A stretch of DNA of 64,000 nt. It comes from Aphis gossypii. Taxonomy: Eukaryota; Arthropoda; Insecta; Hemiptera; Aphididae. The stretch lies in the NCBI RefSeq assembly GCF_020184175.1, contig NW_026083147.1, positions 62,001 through 126,000 on the forward strand. Reading direction: 5' to 3'. Both the position numbers and the translations under genes were made by a program. Positions 10,440-20,494 of the stretch are shown in pieces. The notes under the pieces were generated by a model, which was not told where the DNA came from, made no database searches, and saw only the letters and a program-made list of their open reading frames with translations. Within the stretch, counting starts at the first letter, position 1; each line of letters begins with the position of its first letter.

Positions 10440-11108
10440 ATGGACTTTGAATTTTCAATGGTCAAAAGAACGAGTATAGTAGTTATCTCTGGTGCTATGT
10501 CAAATAGCTTGGAAAAATTTGAGGTTAGTAAGTTAGAAGGTAGACCTTTATTGCTACCAATAGACGAAAAAACTAGACCCATGATAGAGAAAGAGTTGCA
10601 AGTAGCAGTTAAAGAGATAAAAAGAATATTTGCGTGAAAAACAGAGTTACGAGATGCGTGTTTAGATCAATTAAAACAAAGTTTAAATTCAACACGAAAT
10701 AACTTAACGAGAGAGTATATCGATCATTATATCAGGCAAGGGAATAAGGAAAATAATATAATAGTAGTATGGAATGGACATTCGGATAAAACAATTCTAC
10801 AAAGGTTGAATTTAGATTATCCTATGTTGAACATTACATGTTATGACAAATATTTTAATAAGAATTTTTTTATTCAGTTTGAAAAATTAAGCAATAGGGA
10901 GATTATCTTCGAAATAGATATAGGAAAATTCGATAAAACAGGAAGATTGTTGAACTTAGTAGAAACGCATGATAGAATATGTAATAAAAAACATAAGACT
11001 ACGTATGCACATGACTCAAGGTTGGATGTGGAATATACAAAGTGTATATTCAATCATGTGTTACAGAAGCAACGGTACGAAAATTTAATAAAGCATTTTA
11101 AAATATAA
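10440..11108 (+). pseudogene. DEDDh-type 3'-5' exonuclease-like ORF with one in-frame stop
   Basis: One frame runs from ATG 10440 to 11108 (about 222 codons) with a single TGA at 10635-10637. The three exonuclease motifs are in order. Exo I is MDFEFSM at the start (D-x-E). Exo II is VVWNGHSDKTIL (N-G-x-x-D). Exo III is YAHDSRLDVEY, where His and Asp are five residues apart as in HX4D enzymes. The frame is also open upstream of ATG 10440, after a possible splice acceptor (ttattcag). Known family role: removal of nucleotides from DNA or RNA 3' ends. It lies after an envelope-like ORF and before a polypurine tract and LTR, so I infer a captured accessory gene of a retroelement. The TGA makes this copy doubtful as a coding gene. 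Confidence 0.6.
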
Positions 11109-11120
11109 ATACTATTATAT

Positions 11121-11128
11121 CCTATGAT
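11121..11128. repeat. 8-bp target-site duplication of the hAT element (left copy)
   Basis: CCTATGAT is found directly before the left TIR and again at 13374-13381, directly after the right TIR. Confidence 0.92.
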
Positions 11129-11417
11129 CAGGACCGGATTAAGAGTTTACCCGGCCTGGAGCCTAGTATTCCAAAGGGCCCTTAGTCCCTACAATATTTA
11201 TTACCAATAACTGAATTTTATTTATTTAAAAAAATGATACAAGGTAATTGATTGCACAGAAATATCTTTAAAATTTTTTAATATTTGTCAATTTTCATCA
11301 AGTACATGCTATTATACAATATTATTCATTAAATGTCAAAATATAAATATAAAATATAAAAACCTAAAAATTAAAGTATATTATATTATATTATATTTTA
11401 AAACTAACTTTACTATC

Positions 11418-12120
11418 TTATTTTCTCTTCTTTTTTTGAAACTCTACAATAATTTCGTCTGTAATTATTTCTTTTAGTAAAGATCTCTCTATGGTCATTA
11501 ATGCTAAAGCGTTTAAGCGTGGATTTTTCATAGTAGACCTCAATTCGTTCTTCACTCTTTTTAAATTTGAAAAAGCTCTTTCTGCACTACAGTTGGCAAC
11601 TGGAAGACATAAATACAATCTGTATGCTACTTCCACATTAGGAAAAACTGAATTAAGTTTATTATCATGTATAATATGAAGACATTTTAGTGCTGATGGC
11701 ATTTTATATTTTCCTTCTTCGTCCTGTTCATCTACCAATTTAGAAAAATGTATCATTTCTTCAGGAAAAATTTCACAATCAAGGTCGTCCGGATATATTT
11801 TACCGAGATTTTTTGCCATGTCCGTGATTTCCTTCTCAGTCATTGATTTAAAATAAGTAAGAAAGCCAAACTTTTTATCTAAATCAGTATATTGTTCAAT
11901 TCTTTTTACCAGGCATATATCTAATTTATCCATTATAATTATAAATGTTTCTACTCTAAACTTATCCTGCCCAGATAAATTTGTCTCTTCTTCAATTCGA
12001 ATCATTTCATCTGGAGTTAACTTACCTACGAATAACTTTTCTTTTTTTTTCATAATTATACTGTTTAGAAACGAATTTAGAAAGAGATAATGCCATTTTT
12101 TCTATATCATCATAATTGCT
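11418..12120 (-). pseudogene. hAT transposase C-terminal part
   Basis: The 211-residue ORF (12053-11418) carries the hAT dimerisation signature near its end: YRLYLCLPVANCSAERAFSN followed by LKRVKNELRSTM and an LxALALMTIERSLL helix. Recognisable protein continues upstream in another frame (SNYDDIEKMALSLSKFVS, to about 12120), so a frameshift lies in the A-run near 12050. The catalytic RNase H-like core further upstream is missing. The family cuts and pastes DNA and makes 8-bp duplications, in agreement with the TSD here. This copy is defective. Confidence 0.85.
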
Positions 12121-12165
12121 TCTTATTGAACCAACATACTCCCGTAAAGATTATATAATAAAGAT

Positions 12166-12187
12166 ATGTGTGTGTGTGTGTGTGTGT
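12166..12187. repeat. (TG)n microsatellite
   Basis: About eleven TG units in a row. Confidence 0.85.
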
Positions 12188-12608
12188 ATTTCGGAGAGAA
12201 GACCGGTCTCGAGTAGTCGCGTTATCCGCGGTCGCGTGATGGTTCTATATTTCATTGCGGCGTCAACAAATAACAATTATTATCAATATTATAATATTTC
12301 AATTTTCGATCGTAAATATTTGGGGTAGGTACCTACATAGAAACTGTTTTGGGAAGAGCTAATAGCCCGGATTTATAATCATTAAAAAGTATAAAAAAAT
12401 ATGCCATATAATGTGCAGTAAAAATCATTAATATATGCAACAAATATGCATTTACAAAATTTATATTTAAAAATTTTAAGTTATATTAAGTATGAAAAAA
12501 ATAAAAGATAATAAAATATAAATGTATAAATAAGAACACGTATAAATAAATGTATAATTAATATTACTATTTAAAAATAAAATAAAATATACAACTCAAA
12601 ATGTGCTT

Positions 12609-12775
12609 TTATTCTTGATTGTTAAAATTAATTATTGAATAATATTCAAGTTTTTCTTTAGTAAAACTATGCAGACTATCTGTAAATAAATGCTTGCATA
12701 CCGAAAATGATCGTTCACAATCAACTGAAGTTATTGGGATGAATGTGAATTTAAAAAAGCTTAAAATCATTAGAT
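12609..12775 (-). pseudogene. Second, different hAT dimerisation-domain fragment
   Basis: On the minus strand about 54 codons end in a stop at 12609-12611. They contain FIPITSVDCERSFSVCKH, the hAT C-terminal (C/S)xERxFS motif, then a KEKLEYYSI helix. It differs from the fragment at 11418-12053, so it comes from a second hAT family now lying inside the first element. Confidence 0.65.
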
Positions 12776-13381
12776 CTTGATATTAGTTCTGATTAAATTT
12801 TATAATATTTCTTACATATAGGATACATGGGATAGTAATAATTTTTTAAATAGCCAATAGCCTTACCTTATTTAGCAATATTTTCATACTTTCTTCTTTC
12901 TCTTTTTTAAGCTTTCGCTTAGCGGCTCCACTAGCACATTTTTAGTAATATTATATTGTAATCAGTAATCACTAAATAAGTCAACTGTTAGGATTAAATC
13001 GTGAAGACCAAATACGGTCGACGACAGACGCTCGTGTGTTTCTAGCAAAAACAATTTATTTTAACTATAAATAAATCAAAACTAAATCTACTAATAACAA
13101 AATATTATCGGAAATAAGATAAGTAACGTAATGTTGTTCTAGTTGATGCACCGATTGCAAACAATTATTTCAATCCGATATTATCGCACCGTCCGTAGGC
13201 GGATGGCATAGTAGGTATATGGCGTAATACAAATAATACAATAAAACTATGAAAATTAAAAAAATATGTAACCAAAATAAAATACTTGGTTTCAGATAGA
13301 AGGCCCCTTCGGGGCCTTCAATATTTTAGGGCGTGTTCCCGGGGTCCTAGGCTCCGTGCTTAATCCGGCCCTGCCTATGAT

Positions 13382-13713
13382 TAAGTTTAGTTATTCAGTT
13401 ATTTAATTTGGTATGTGGGTAGAACGTAACGTTCGTGTGTAATGTTAATTAATTATTCACGAATTTATTTTATTATTTTAATTGTATTAATCAGGGTGAA
13501 GGAGATTTAAATATTAAAAAAAATATATATATTAATAATATATATTATACTAACATACTTTATATTGTATTCTTAATTGATTTAAATTTGATATAACAAC
13601 ATTATTATTAAGTTACCAATGTAAAACTGAAATTGTAAGTGTAACTGAGTGCATTTAAGAAAAATTGTAAAGATTTCTGTCTTGCAAACATAAACCTTTT
13701 TTTTGTGGGGAGG
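13382..13713 (+). other. 3' untranslated region and polypurine tract of the split retroelement
   Basis: This AT-rich, non-coding stretch ends in TTTTTTTGTGGGGAGG directly before the LTR-like TGTTATGG. The purine run fits a plus-strand primer. Confidence 0.5.
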
Positions 13714-13728
13714 TGTTATGGGCTATGA

Positions 13729-13736
13729 GATATCTA
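13729..13736. repeat. 8-bp TSD of the P-like element (left copy)
   Basis: GATATCTA lies directly before the left TIR and again at 19372-19379, directly after the right TIR. P elements make 8-bp duplications. Confidence 0.92.
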
Positions 13737-14082
13737 CATAGACCTGATAATAGATGGACTGCTCTTAGAGAGAGAAAAAATATATCCAACATGAGAAGGA
13801 AGATTTAGGTAAAATGTCATGGATAATAAAGTTAATTGTCAATTTAATCCATGAAAATCATAGCCTGATAGTGTTATTAATGTTATGACCATAGACCTGA
13901 TAATATTATCATATGACCAAAACTATAGTTTATAAAAGTCTTTAGTCTAAAGACTTCAACTGTGTTCTGTCTTCTTGGTTGTTTTTCTTTTTTTAACTTC
14001 TTAAGTAGGTACTTAAATAAAGTTAAAACGAATTAATTTTTATTATTTTGACTGTCATTATTACGTTATACTCGTAATCAAT

Positions 14083-17000
14083 ATGGTTCTGATATGCTCC
14101 TTAAAAATTTGCCGAAATGTTACTGGTAAAGGTAAATTTCAGGCACACAGGTATGTAATTTTAAATTTTAAACACTGCAATTCTTTAACTAGTATACAAT
14201 AAGTAAAAGTTCTGATAATTTTTAGATTTCCAGCAGACCCAAATATAGCTGAAAAGTGGTTGTTACGTTTAAAAGAAATTCAACCATCTTATGAACAAAC
14301 AAAATCAGCGGTCGTATGTAGTGCTCATTTCCTAGATTCTGATTACACAATGTCTGGAAGTAAAAAAGTATTAAACAAAAATGTTATTCCTTCAGTTTTT
14401 AAAGAAAGTATGTACCTATTATATTATAAAATAAATAATAGTAATTTTATTAAAATTTTGTTACTATTATACAAAAATCTATACTAAAAAGTTCCTTTTA
14501 ATTTTTTTAGCTGCTTGTAAATCTCTACTAAGAGTTTTTGAAGATATACCTCACAATATTGAGAATAAAAATCAGAACAACGATGAAATATGTATATTAC
14601 CAACAAATGAAGAGCCTGTTTTAACTATGACTCATAGAACAACTGATATAACAATTGCTGCATTAGAAACAGGTTTAAATTTTATAGACATGTTTTAAAT
14701 TATTTAAAAATGTATATAGGTTGTAATTTTTATTTATCTAATATTAAATTGATTTAGATTTAACCGATATGTCAAATAGCTTACAAAGTACAGAGAAGGT
14801 AGAATTAATTAGCCCAACTTTAACAACCTCAGTCCATTTTAAAAGGTATAAGTTTATTAGTAGTTTATTTAATCATTTTCAATAATAAAATTCATTTTTC
14901 TAGGAAACGCAAAAGTTACATGGGTGATTTTCATGAAACAGATTTAAATAGTCCAGGAAAACGGAAAAGATATTGGCAGATTTCTCAAAACTCGTATTCA
15001 TCTCTTAAGAAACGAAATAAACTTTTACTTTCTCAAAACTTGGCCATGAAAAGAGAAATAAAAAACTTTCGCCAGCTAACAAATCATCTAAAAAACAAAA
15101 ATAAGATCGCTGAAAATTGTTTCTCAGTTTTAAAGGTTAGAAAGGTGTTAGGTGCTTATTAATAGTAATAAAGTATAGTATTTTACATAAATACTAAAAG
15201 AAGGAGACCAAACTCCGCTTCTGATAATGTCCCGAAATAAGTCGCACGATTAAACCGTCACAAACAGCATTTCATTTTTTCCCCCATCAATAATTGGTAC
15301 CCATACAAATACAATGAATGCAATCATGGCTATTGCTATATTAAGCACAATGTCTATGTCAACCTTATGATAATTAAATCAAAATATTACCTAGTTAGTA
15401 CCTATTATAGATATTATGTACTAATATTTTATTATCTTTTATTAGTAATATTAATTTTTTTAATTTTTTTAATAATACAAATACAAATAATACAAATTTT
15501 TAATGAAATGTACACATATGCACATGTATGAATGCGTAATTTTACGAACTATAAAATTTATAATGAGTCATGGTTCGAAATAATGCATATATTTTACAAA
15601 AAACGTAAAAAAAAACATGAATAATCCCTATACTACGTGGGTTAAAGTAGCAACCTTAGCGTACGCAGCGCCGCCTGTGGTGGTTTAATCGTGCAACTCA
15701 TTTCGGTACATTTTTTCATGCGGGCGGCCGTACTAGTTTGGTCTCCTTATTCTAGTATTCATGGTATTTTATTTTTATGAAGGCACAACACCCGTATTTG
15801 TTGTCTCAGTCTTACAAACGCGTAACATAGCAAATTTACTCTCAGCAGTTCATGTTTTATTCCATTAGCTTAAAAATTAGAGTGAATAGACCTATTACAA
15901 AACTTGATGGTAAGAACATTATCTGTGTTTTATAGTTTTATTAAAAGTATTTTTAAGATAATTCAGTTTTTAAGTGAGTTATGCATGTATAATGAATTGT
16001 AAAATAGAAATACTCTCACTTAAAAAATGAATTATAAAAAAAAAACTTCCAACAAAACACAGATAATGTTCTTACCATCAAGTTTCATAATAGGTCTATT
16101 CAATCTAATTTTTTAGGTAACTGAATAAAACGTGAACTTCTGAGCGTAAATTTGCAATGTTACGCGTTTATAAGACTGAGACAACAAATACGGGTGTTCC
16201 CATCTTAATAGTAAATAAATAAAAACCTATATTTATATAAAAAATAAAATTGTATTCAATGTAAGTTGATGTAAAGAAGAAAATAAATTAATGTATCTAC
16301 CCACTTCTCCACATTTGTATATAAATATATTATGTATTTTTATTTATTCATTATTATTTTAAAGAGTATAAACTAGTGATATTAATTTTTTGTTAAATTT
16401 GTATAATAATAAAATAAAATAATTTATTTTACCATACATTAAAAATTATTGTAAGTCTTAAGTCACATAAAAAGCAAATCCATATATAATATTATATATA
16501 TTATTAGTTATTAGTTTATTACTATATGTATAATATCATGTTGTATCTTAATACATGTATTTTAATTATATTACTTGATAAATATAAGTTGTTATTAATT
16601 ATTACCTTAATTTAGGAAATATTACCTCCTGTTCAACAAGAAATGGTTTTAAAGCAATTAAATTTGAAAACGGGAAGAGAAATTTCTCCTGAGCTCCGTT
16701 GTTTTGCTTTAACGTTAAATTTTTATTCGCCAGCAGCATATAACTATGTCCGAAAAAACTTTAATAAATGCTTACCACACCCAAGTACACTTCGGTCATG
16801 GTATTCGACTATTAATGGATCACCTGGATACACTAAAGAATCAATGTATGCGATCAAAATTAAAGTTGATGAGATGTCTAAAAATGGGAAAAAACTAATT
16901 TGCGGTTTAATAATGGACGAGATGTCTATAAAAGAAAATATTCATTTTAATGGCAAACGTTTGCAAGGGTATGTTGACTTAGGTACTGGTACAGACAATT

Positions 17001-18715
17001 TAGATGGACTTCCTAGAGCTAAAGAGGCGTTGGTGTTTTTATTAGTTGCGATTAATTCAAATTGGAAAGTGCCAATATCTTACTTTTTAACATGTGGTCT
17101 TTCTTCAGAAGAAAAACACAATATTGTTCTTTCAAACTTGAAGTTCATTCATGAAACTGGTGTAATTATTAAAACTTTGACTTTTGATGGGGCACCAAAT
17201 AATATTTCAATGGCTAAAATATTAGGGGCAAAACTAAATTTTCCTAATATGGAACCTTATTTTCCACATCCGGTGACTAAAGAGAGAATCCATATATTAT
17301 ATGATCCTTGTCACATGCTGAAACTTTGTAGGAATACATTAGGGGACTACAAACAAATATTTTTTCATGACGAATCAATTCAGTGGCAATACTTTAAAGA
17401 ACTAGTTAAGTTACAAGAAGAAACTGGACTTCATGCAGGAACAAAAATTCGACAACGGCACATTAACTATTTTAAAGAAAAAATGAAAGTCAACTTAGCT
17501 GCCCAAATATTTAGTTGCAGCGTTGCTGATGCATTTCAATACTGTTCAGAATCATTAAAAATGAAAGAATTTCTTAATTGTGGCCAAACTATTAAGTTCT
17601 GTCGTACAATTAATGATATTTTTGACTTCCTGAACACAAGGAATTTCTTAAACAAATCAGAATTTAAGAAACCACTAAGAAAATGTGATGCATTTAAAAT
17701 TAATAATTTTATAGAAAATTCCATAAATTATATATCAAACTTAAGCGTGGAAATTGTCAAGAAAGTAAACGGTCAACAAGAACGATCTAAAATCTCTATT
17801 TTAGAATCACAACGGCGCACCGGATTTAATGGGCTAATTATTTGTTTGACTAGCATAAAAAATTTATTTACTGACTTAATTTTAAATGACCAACTCGATT
17901 TTTTACTGACATACAAAATGTCTCAAGACCATTTGGAAATGTTCTTTTCTGCCATCCGTGCTAAAGGGGGATTTACAAACAATCCAACAGCTACCCAATT
18001 TGAAGCTGCGTATAAGAGGCTGATTGTTCATTCTGAAGTTATGGTGGCTTCAGAAGGTGCAAATTGTACAGCACAAGATGTTACAAATATTTTAACTGTA
18101 AGTAGTGGAAGGAAAAAAATAGAAGAAAATTATTTGGATATGCTGTGTGTCGAAGAAGATGATGAGTTACTAAATGACAATGCTTCAGGTGACGTTATTC
18201 TAAATTACTCAATGGGTAGTAGAGTAGAAGAAAGGTTTACTTCAGATATCATATCATACATTGCAGGTTACATATCTAGAAAAATTTTGAGAACAATTAA
18301 ATGTAAGCACTGTTCATTAGAATGCATAGATTCAAATAAGGATGTGTGGTCGACAACTTTATTAGGAATCAAAAATAAAGGAGGCCTTACTCGACCTTCA
18401 ACAGACATTATTTCTTTGTGTAAGGCAGCTGAAACTGTTTTTAACACATACAAGTTTCACTTAAAATTACATAATCCAATAGAATATCTAATTATTAAAA
18501 CCTGCTCAAATATAAATATTCACAACTACTTCAAAAATTTAAGCACACATATTTTATCTCAATCTCCTCTTAAAAACCATTTATTACAGTTAATCAAACT
18601 TATTCTTAAAACATACTTTCAAATCAGATTGCATCATTACAATAAAGTTCTAAGTCAACCACAAGACCGAATCAGATCACATTTTACTAAGCTCATTCAT
18701 TTTAGACATCAGTAG
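14083..18715 (+). CDS. P-element-type transposase with THAP domain (THAP9-like), six exons
   Basis: Proposed exons are 14083-14150, 14226-14407, 14511-14672, 14758-14845, 14904-15135 and 16616-18715. All junctions are GT/AG (the donor at 14673, gtttaa, is weak) and phases agree, giving about 943 residues. THAP9-type transposases are about 900. Residues 1-84 form a C2CH THAP finger (C5, C10, C54, H57) ending in VIPSVF. Residues 167-244 are basic and coiled-coil-like. The RNase H-like core has LIMDEMSIK (D345), TFDGAPNN (D435) and SQDHLEMFFSAIR (E685), followed by the GFTNNPT motif. The C-terminal part includes GYISRKI and a CKHCSLEC pair. Role: DNA binding through THAP, then cut-and-paste transposition in the nucleus. 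It lies between TIRs, so it is a transposase rather than a domesticated host gene. No defect is visible. Confidence 0.9.
15201..15748. mobile_element. MITE with imperfect TIRs inside intron 5 of the P-like gene
   Basis: The left end AAGGAGACCAAACT and right end AGTTTGGTCTCCTT are inverted repeats. Similarity extends about 60 bp (GCACGATTAAACC on both sides). The 548-bp interior is non-coding. No clear TSD was found and the family is unknown. Confidence 0.75.
15786..16199. mobile_element. Foldback-type MITE inside intron 5 of the P-like gene
   Basis: The element is nearly a perfect palindrome. The left arm starts ACACCCGTATTTGTTGTCTC and the right arm is its reverse complement. Arms of about 150 bp match with few differences. 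It is related to the palindromic repeat at about 60140-60520 and to the end-like sequence at 43796-43875. Confidence 0.8.
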
Positions 18716-19371
18716 TGTATATACCCGTGTACTTGTACAATTTGTATACTAAATACTTGTTCTTAAATTAACAAAACATTACATATTTACATTTCAACAT
18801 TTGTATACATTGATTACCACAAAATTTGTATAATATTAATTATGTACATTGTAATATCTTTATTATATTAAAAGACAAAAGTATAATTCATTTTACCTCA
18901 GAATCATCATTTATCAGTCTGTTCTGGGAAATGAGTACATTGACATTTAATTGATTTGTTGATTAGCTATTAAGGTCACCTAACATTTACAAATATAGTA
19001 TTTACAATTTATATAAATCTATTATTATCTTTGGCTGCTTATTTACAAAATATACATTATAAAAATGTTTACTTCTAAAATCTTTTGTGAACAAACATAA
19101 TGTGTTTTTTTTACGTTTACCTAACTTCAAACAGTTCTAACTATGAAAGACATTGTAAATTTGTAAATAATATAAATTTTAATATTGTATCATTTGAATA
19201 CACTATCCACTTATATTATTCTGATAAAAAATAAAGCCCGGTTCTATGGAAAGTAAAATAATACAACTCTTTTCCCCATGATATTTTACCTAACAGAATT
19301 CGCGATGATGGCTGTTATGTTCGATGGGCGAGGGGGTCAGAAAGCGCAGTCCATATATTATCAGGTCTATG
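18716..19371. other. 3' non-coding part of the P-like element
   Basis: AT-rich sequence without a supported gene, running from the transposase stop to the right TIR (about 19340-19371). Confidence 0.7.
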
Positions 19372-19783
19372 GATATCTATAAGATATCTCCGAGATACCA
19401 AGGCTAAGTTAGTATGACTATGCCTCGTGTCGAGGGCAATGCGGATGCTACTATGACCATGACACGTGTCGGGATAGTAAGCGCACTAATGATGCATTTG
19501 AGATGTTATTGCACATTTTCAAATTCGTGTCCGAATTTGCAACAACTACAAGGACACCTGGTTTCACCCAGAAGGCGGCAACTCGACGTAAACAAGAAAC
19601 GCCCACAATTTATAAGGGGGCCCGAAGACCAGCAACGGCAGATGTACCAAAGCTATCAACAACTGAGCACTTTACGACACTCAGCCACTTATTTTGTTTG
19701 TTATATGTATTTTATGTACCTATATGCAATAAAGACATATTTCGTTATTAAGTTTAACTTTCATTCAAATTAACCATTTGGAT

Positions 19784-20119
19784 TCAAATATGATACTGGC
19801 ACGCAACAGTATCCGGTATAATCGGCGGTTCTAAATCGATAAGATTGTCGTCCAAGTTGTCGTCTGTGTTAACATTTTGAGAGAGAACTTCAAATCGATT
19901 TGTTGTAGAAAATAATTTTTTACGTATTTGTAGGGGTTTGGGTGATGTAGGATTATCAGATACTGAGGATTCCGAGTGGATTCTTTTTGATTTTTGCTGA
20001 GTTTTCCACTCGCCGTCTGAAGAACTGTTAGTTTTGTTTGTATTTTTGTTTGAATGAGATCCAATGTTTTTATTTACGTTTGTGGACGAGGAAGAAGGTT
20101 TATTATTATGATTTGCCAT
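19784..20119 (-). pseudogene. Non-LTR retrotransposon ORF1-like N-terminus
   Basis: A 111-codon ORF on the minus strand starts MANHNNKPSSSSTNVNKN. It is a low-complexity Ser/Asn/Lys-rich tail followed by KKLFSTTNRFEVL and an acidic stretch leading to PPIIPDT. The pattern NRFEVL ... acidic ... PPI is common at the start of insect Jockey/R1-type LINE ORF1 proteins, before the RRM/zinc-knuckle region. That region is absent here: the frame ends where the LTR of the split retroelement starts, so it was probably cut off by that insertion. No zinc knuckle or RT is present in the window. It could also be an unrelated disordered protein. Confidence 0.4.
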
Positions 20120-20216
20120 TTTCAGGTAGAACTGTGGTTAGTTTAATTACGGTAGAATCGAAGTACTGCACAGCGATAACATATTTATTAATATAATAGT
20201 AATTACAATTATTACA

Positions 20217-20225
20217 AGGCCGCCG
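20217..20225. repeat. 9-bp TSD of the MULE (left copy)
   Basis: AGGCCGCCG lies directly outside the left TIR and again at 25569-25577 outside the right TIR. Nine base pairs is the usual Mutator-like size. Confidence 0.92.
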
Positions 20226-20494
20226 GCGAAATTTTAAAACATGCTACGCCTGATCATTTAACCAATGATCTGCGCATGCGTATGGACTTATTTTTCAAGT
20301 CATGTGTCTGATATCACAATATATTATGCGCATTGCGCATACGTAAAATTTATATTTGATAATATTATGATTTGCCGCCAGAATTCATATAACATTATAA
20401 TAATCTTGAACAATGAACGTGAATTAGTTGAACTACTACTAGACACTAGTACAACTGTCTATAGTTCTGTGTTAATTTTAAAGTGTAGTTTAAT

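Larger units (their letters stand above)
11129..13373 (-). mobile_element. hAT DNA transposon, 2245 bp, with TIRs and 8-bp TSD
   Basis: The left end reads CAGGACCGGATTAAG and the right end is the reverse complement of CAGGGCCGGATTAAG, a hAT-type terminal sequence. Both ends are bounded by the perfect TSD CCTATGAT. The transposase remnant reads on the minus strand. Interior sequence at 12190-13360 contains a second hAT fragment and an LTR-like stretch (about 12985-13120: TGTTAGGATTAAATC, then AAATAAATC). The element itself has therefore collected insertions. It sits inside the 3' non-coding region of the retroelement. Confidence 0.92.
13737..19371 (+). mobile_element. P-like DNA transposon, 5.6 kb, apparently complete
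   Basis: The TIRs are CATAGACCTGATAATA(G/T)ATGG at the left and its inverse at the right, extending about 30 bp with few mismatches. A perfect 8-bp TSD brackets them. Inside is one spliced THAP transposase gene without a visible stop or frameshift. Its largest intron contains two MITEs, which makes the element longer than usual. TIRs, TSD and open gene together suggest recent insertion and possible autonomy. Confidence 0.93.
9770..19776 (+). mobile_element. 3' part of an LTR retroelement, split by a hAT element and a P-like element
   Basis: Pieces at 9770-11128, 13382-13736 and 19380 to about 19776 join into one unit when the hAT element with one TSD copy (11129-13381) and the P-like element with one TSD copy (13737-19379) are removed. 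Content in order: envelope-like tail, exonuclease-like ORF, untranslated region, purine tract (gtggggagg, about 13703-13713), then an LTR starting TGTTATGGGC. The LTR has a TATA-like box (TTTATAAG, near 19610) and AATAAA near 19729. Its 3' edge is uncertain (about 19776). Gag and pol of this element are absent from the window. Confidence 0.6.
13714..19776 (+). repeat. LTR of the split retroelement (in two pieces)
   Basis: The pieces are 13714-13736 and 19380 to about 19776. They become contiguous when the P-like element and one copy of its 8-bp TSD are removed. A TATA-like TTTATAAG and an AATAAA hexamer are in the expected order for U3-R-U5. The right border was not fixed. Confidence 0.5.

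Noticed and set aside
19313..19340. TGTTATG at 19313 as the start of a solo LTR
   Set aside because: It lies inside the P-like element. The real LTR start is at 13714, and the sequence resumes after the 8-bp TSD at 19380.
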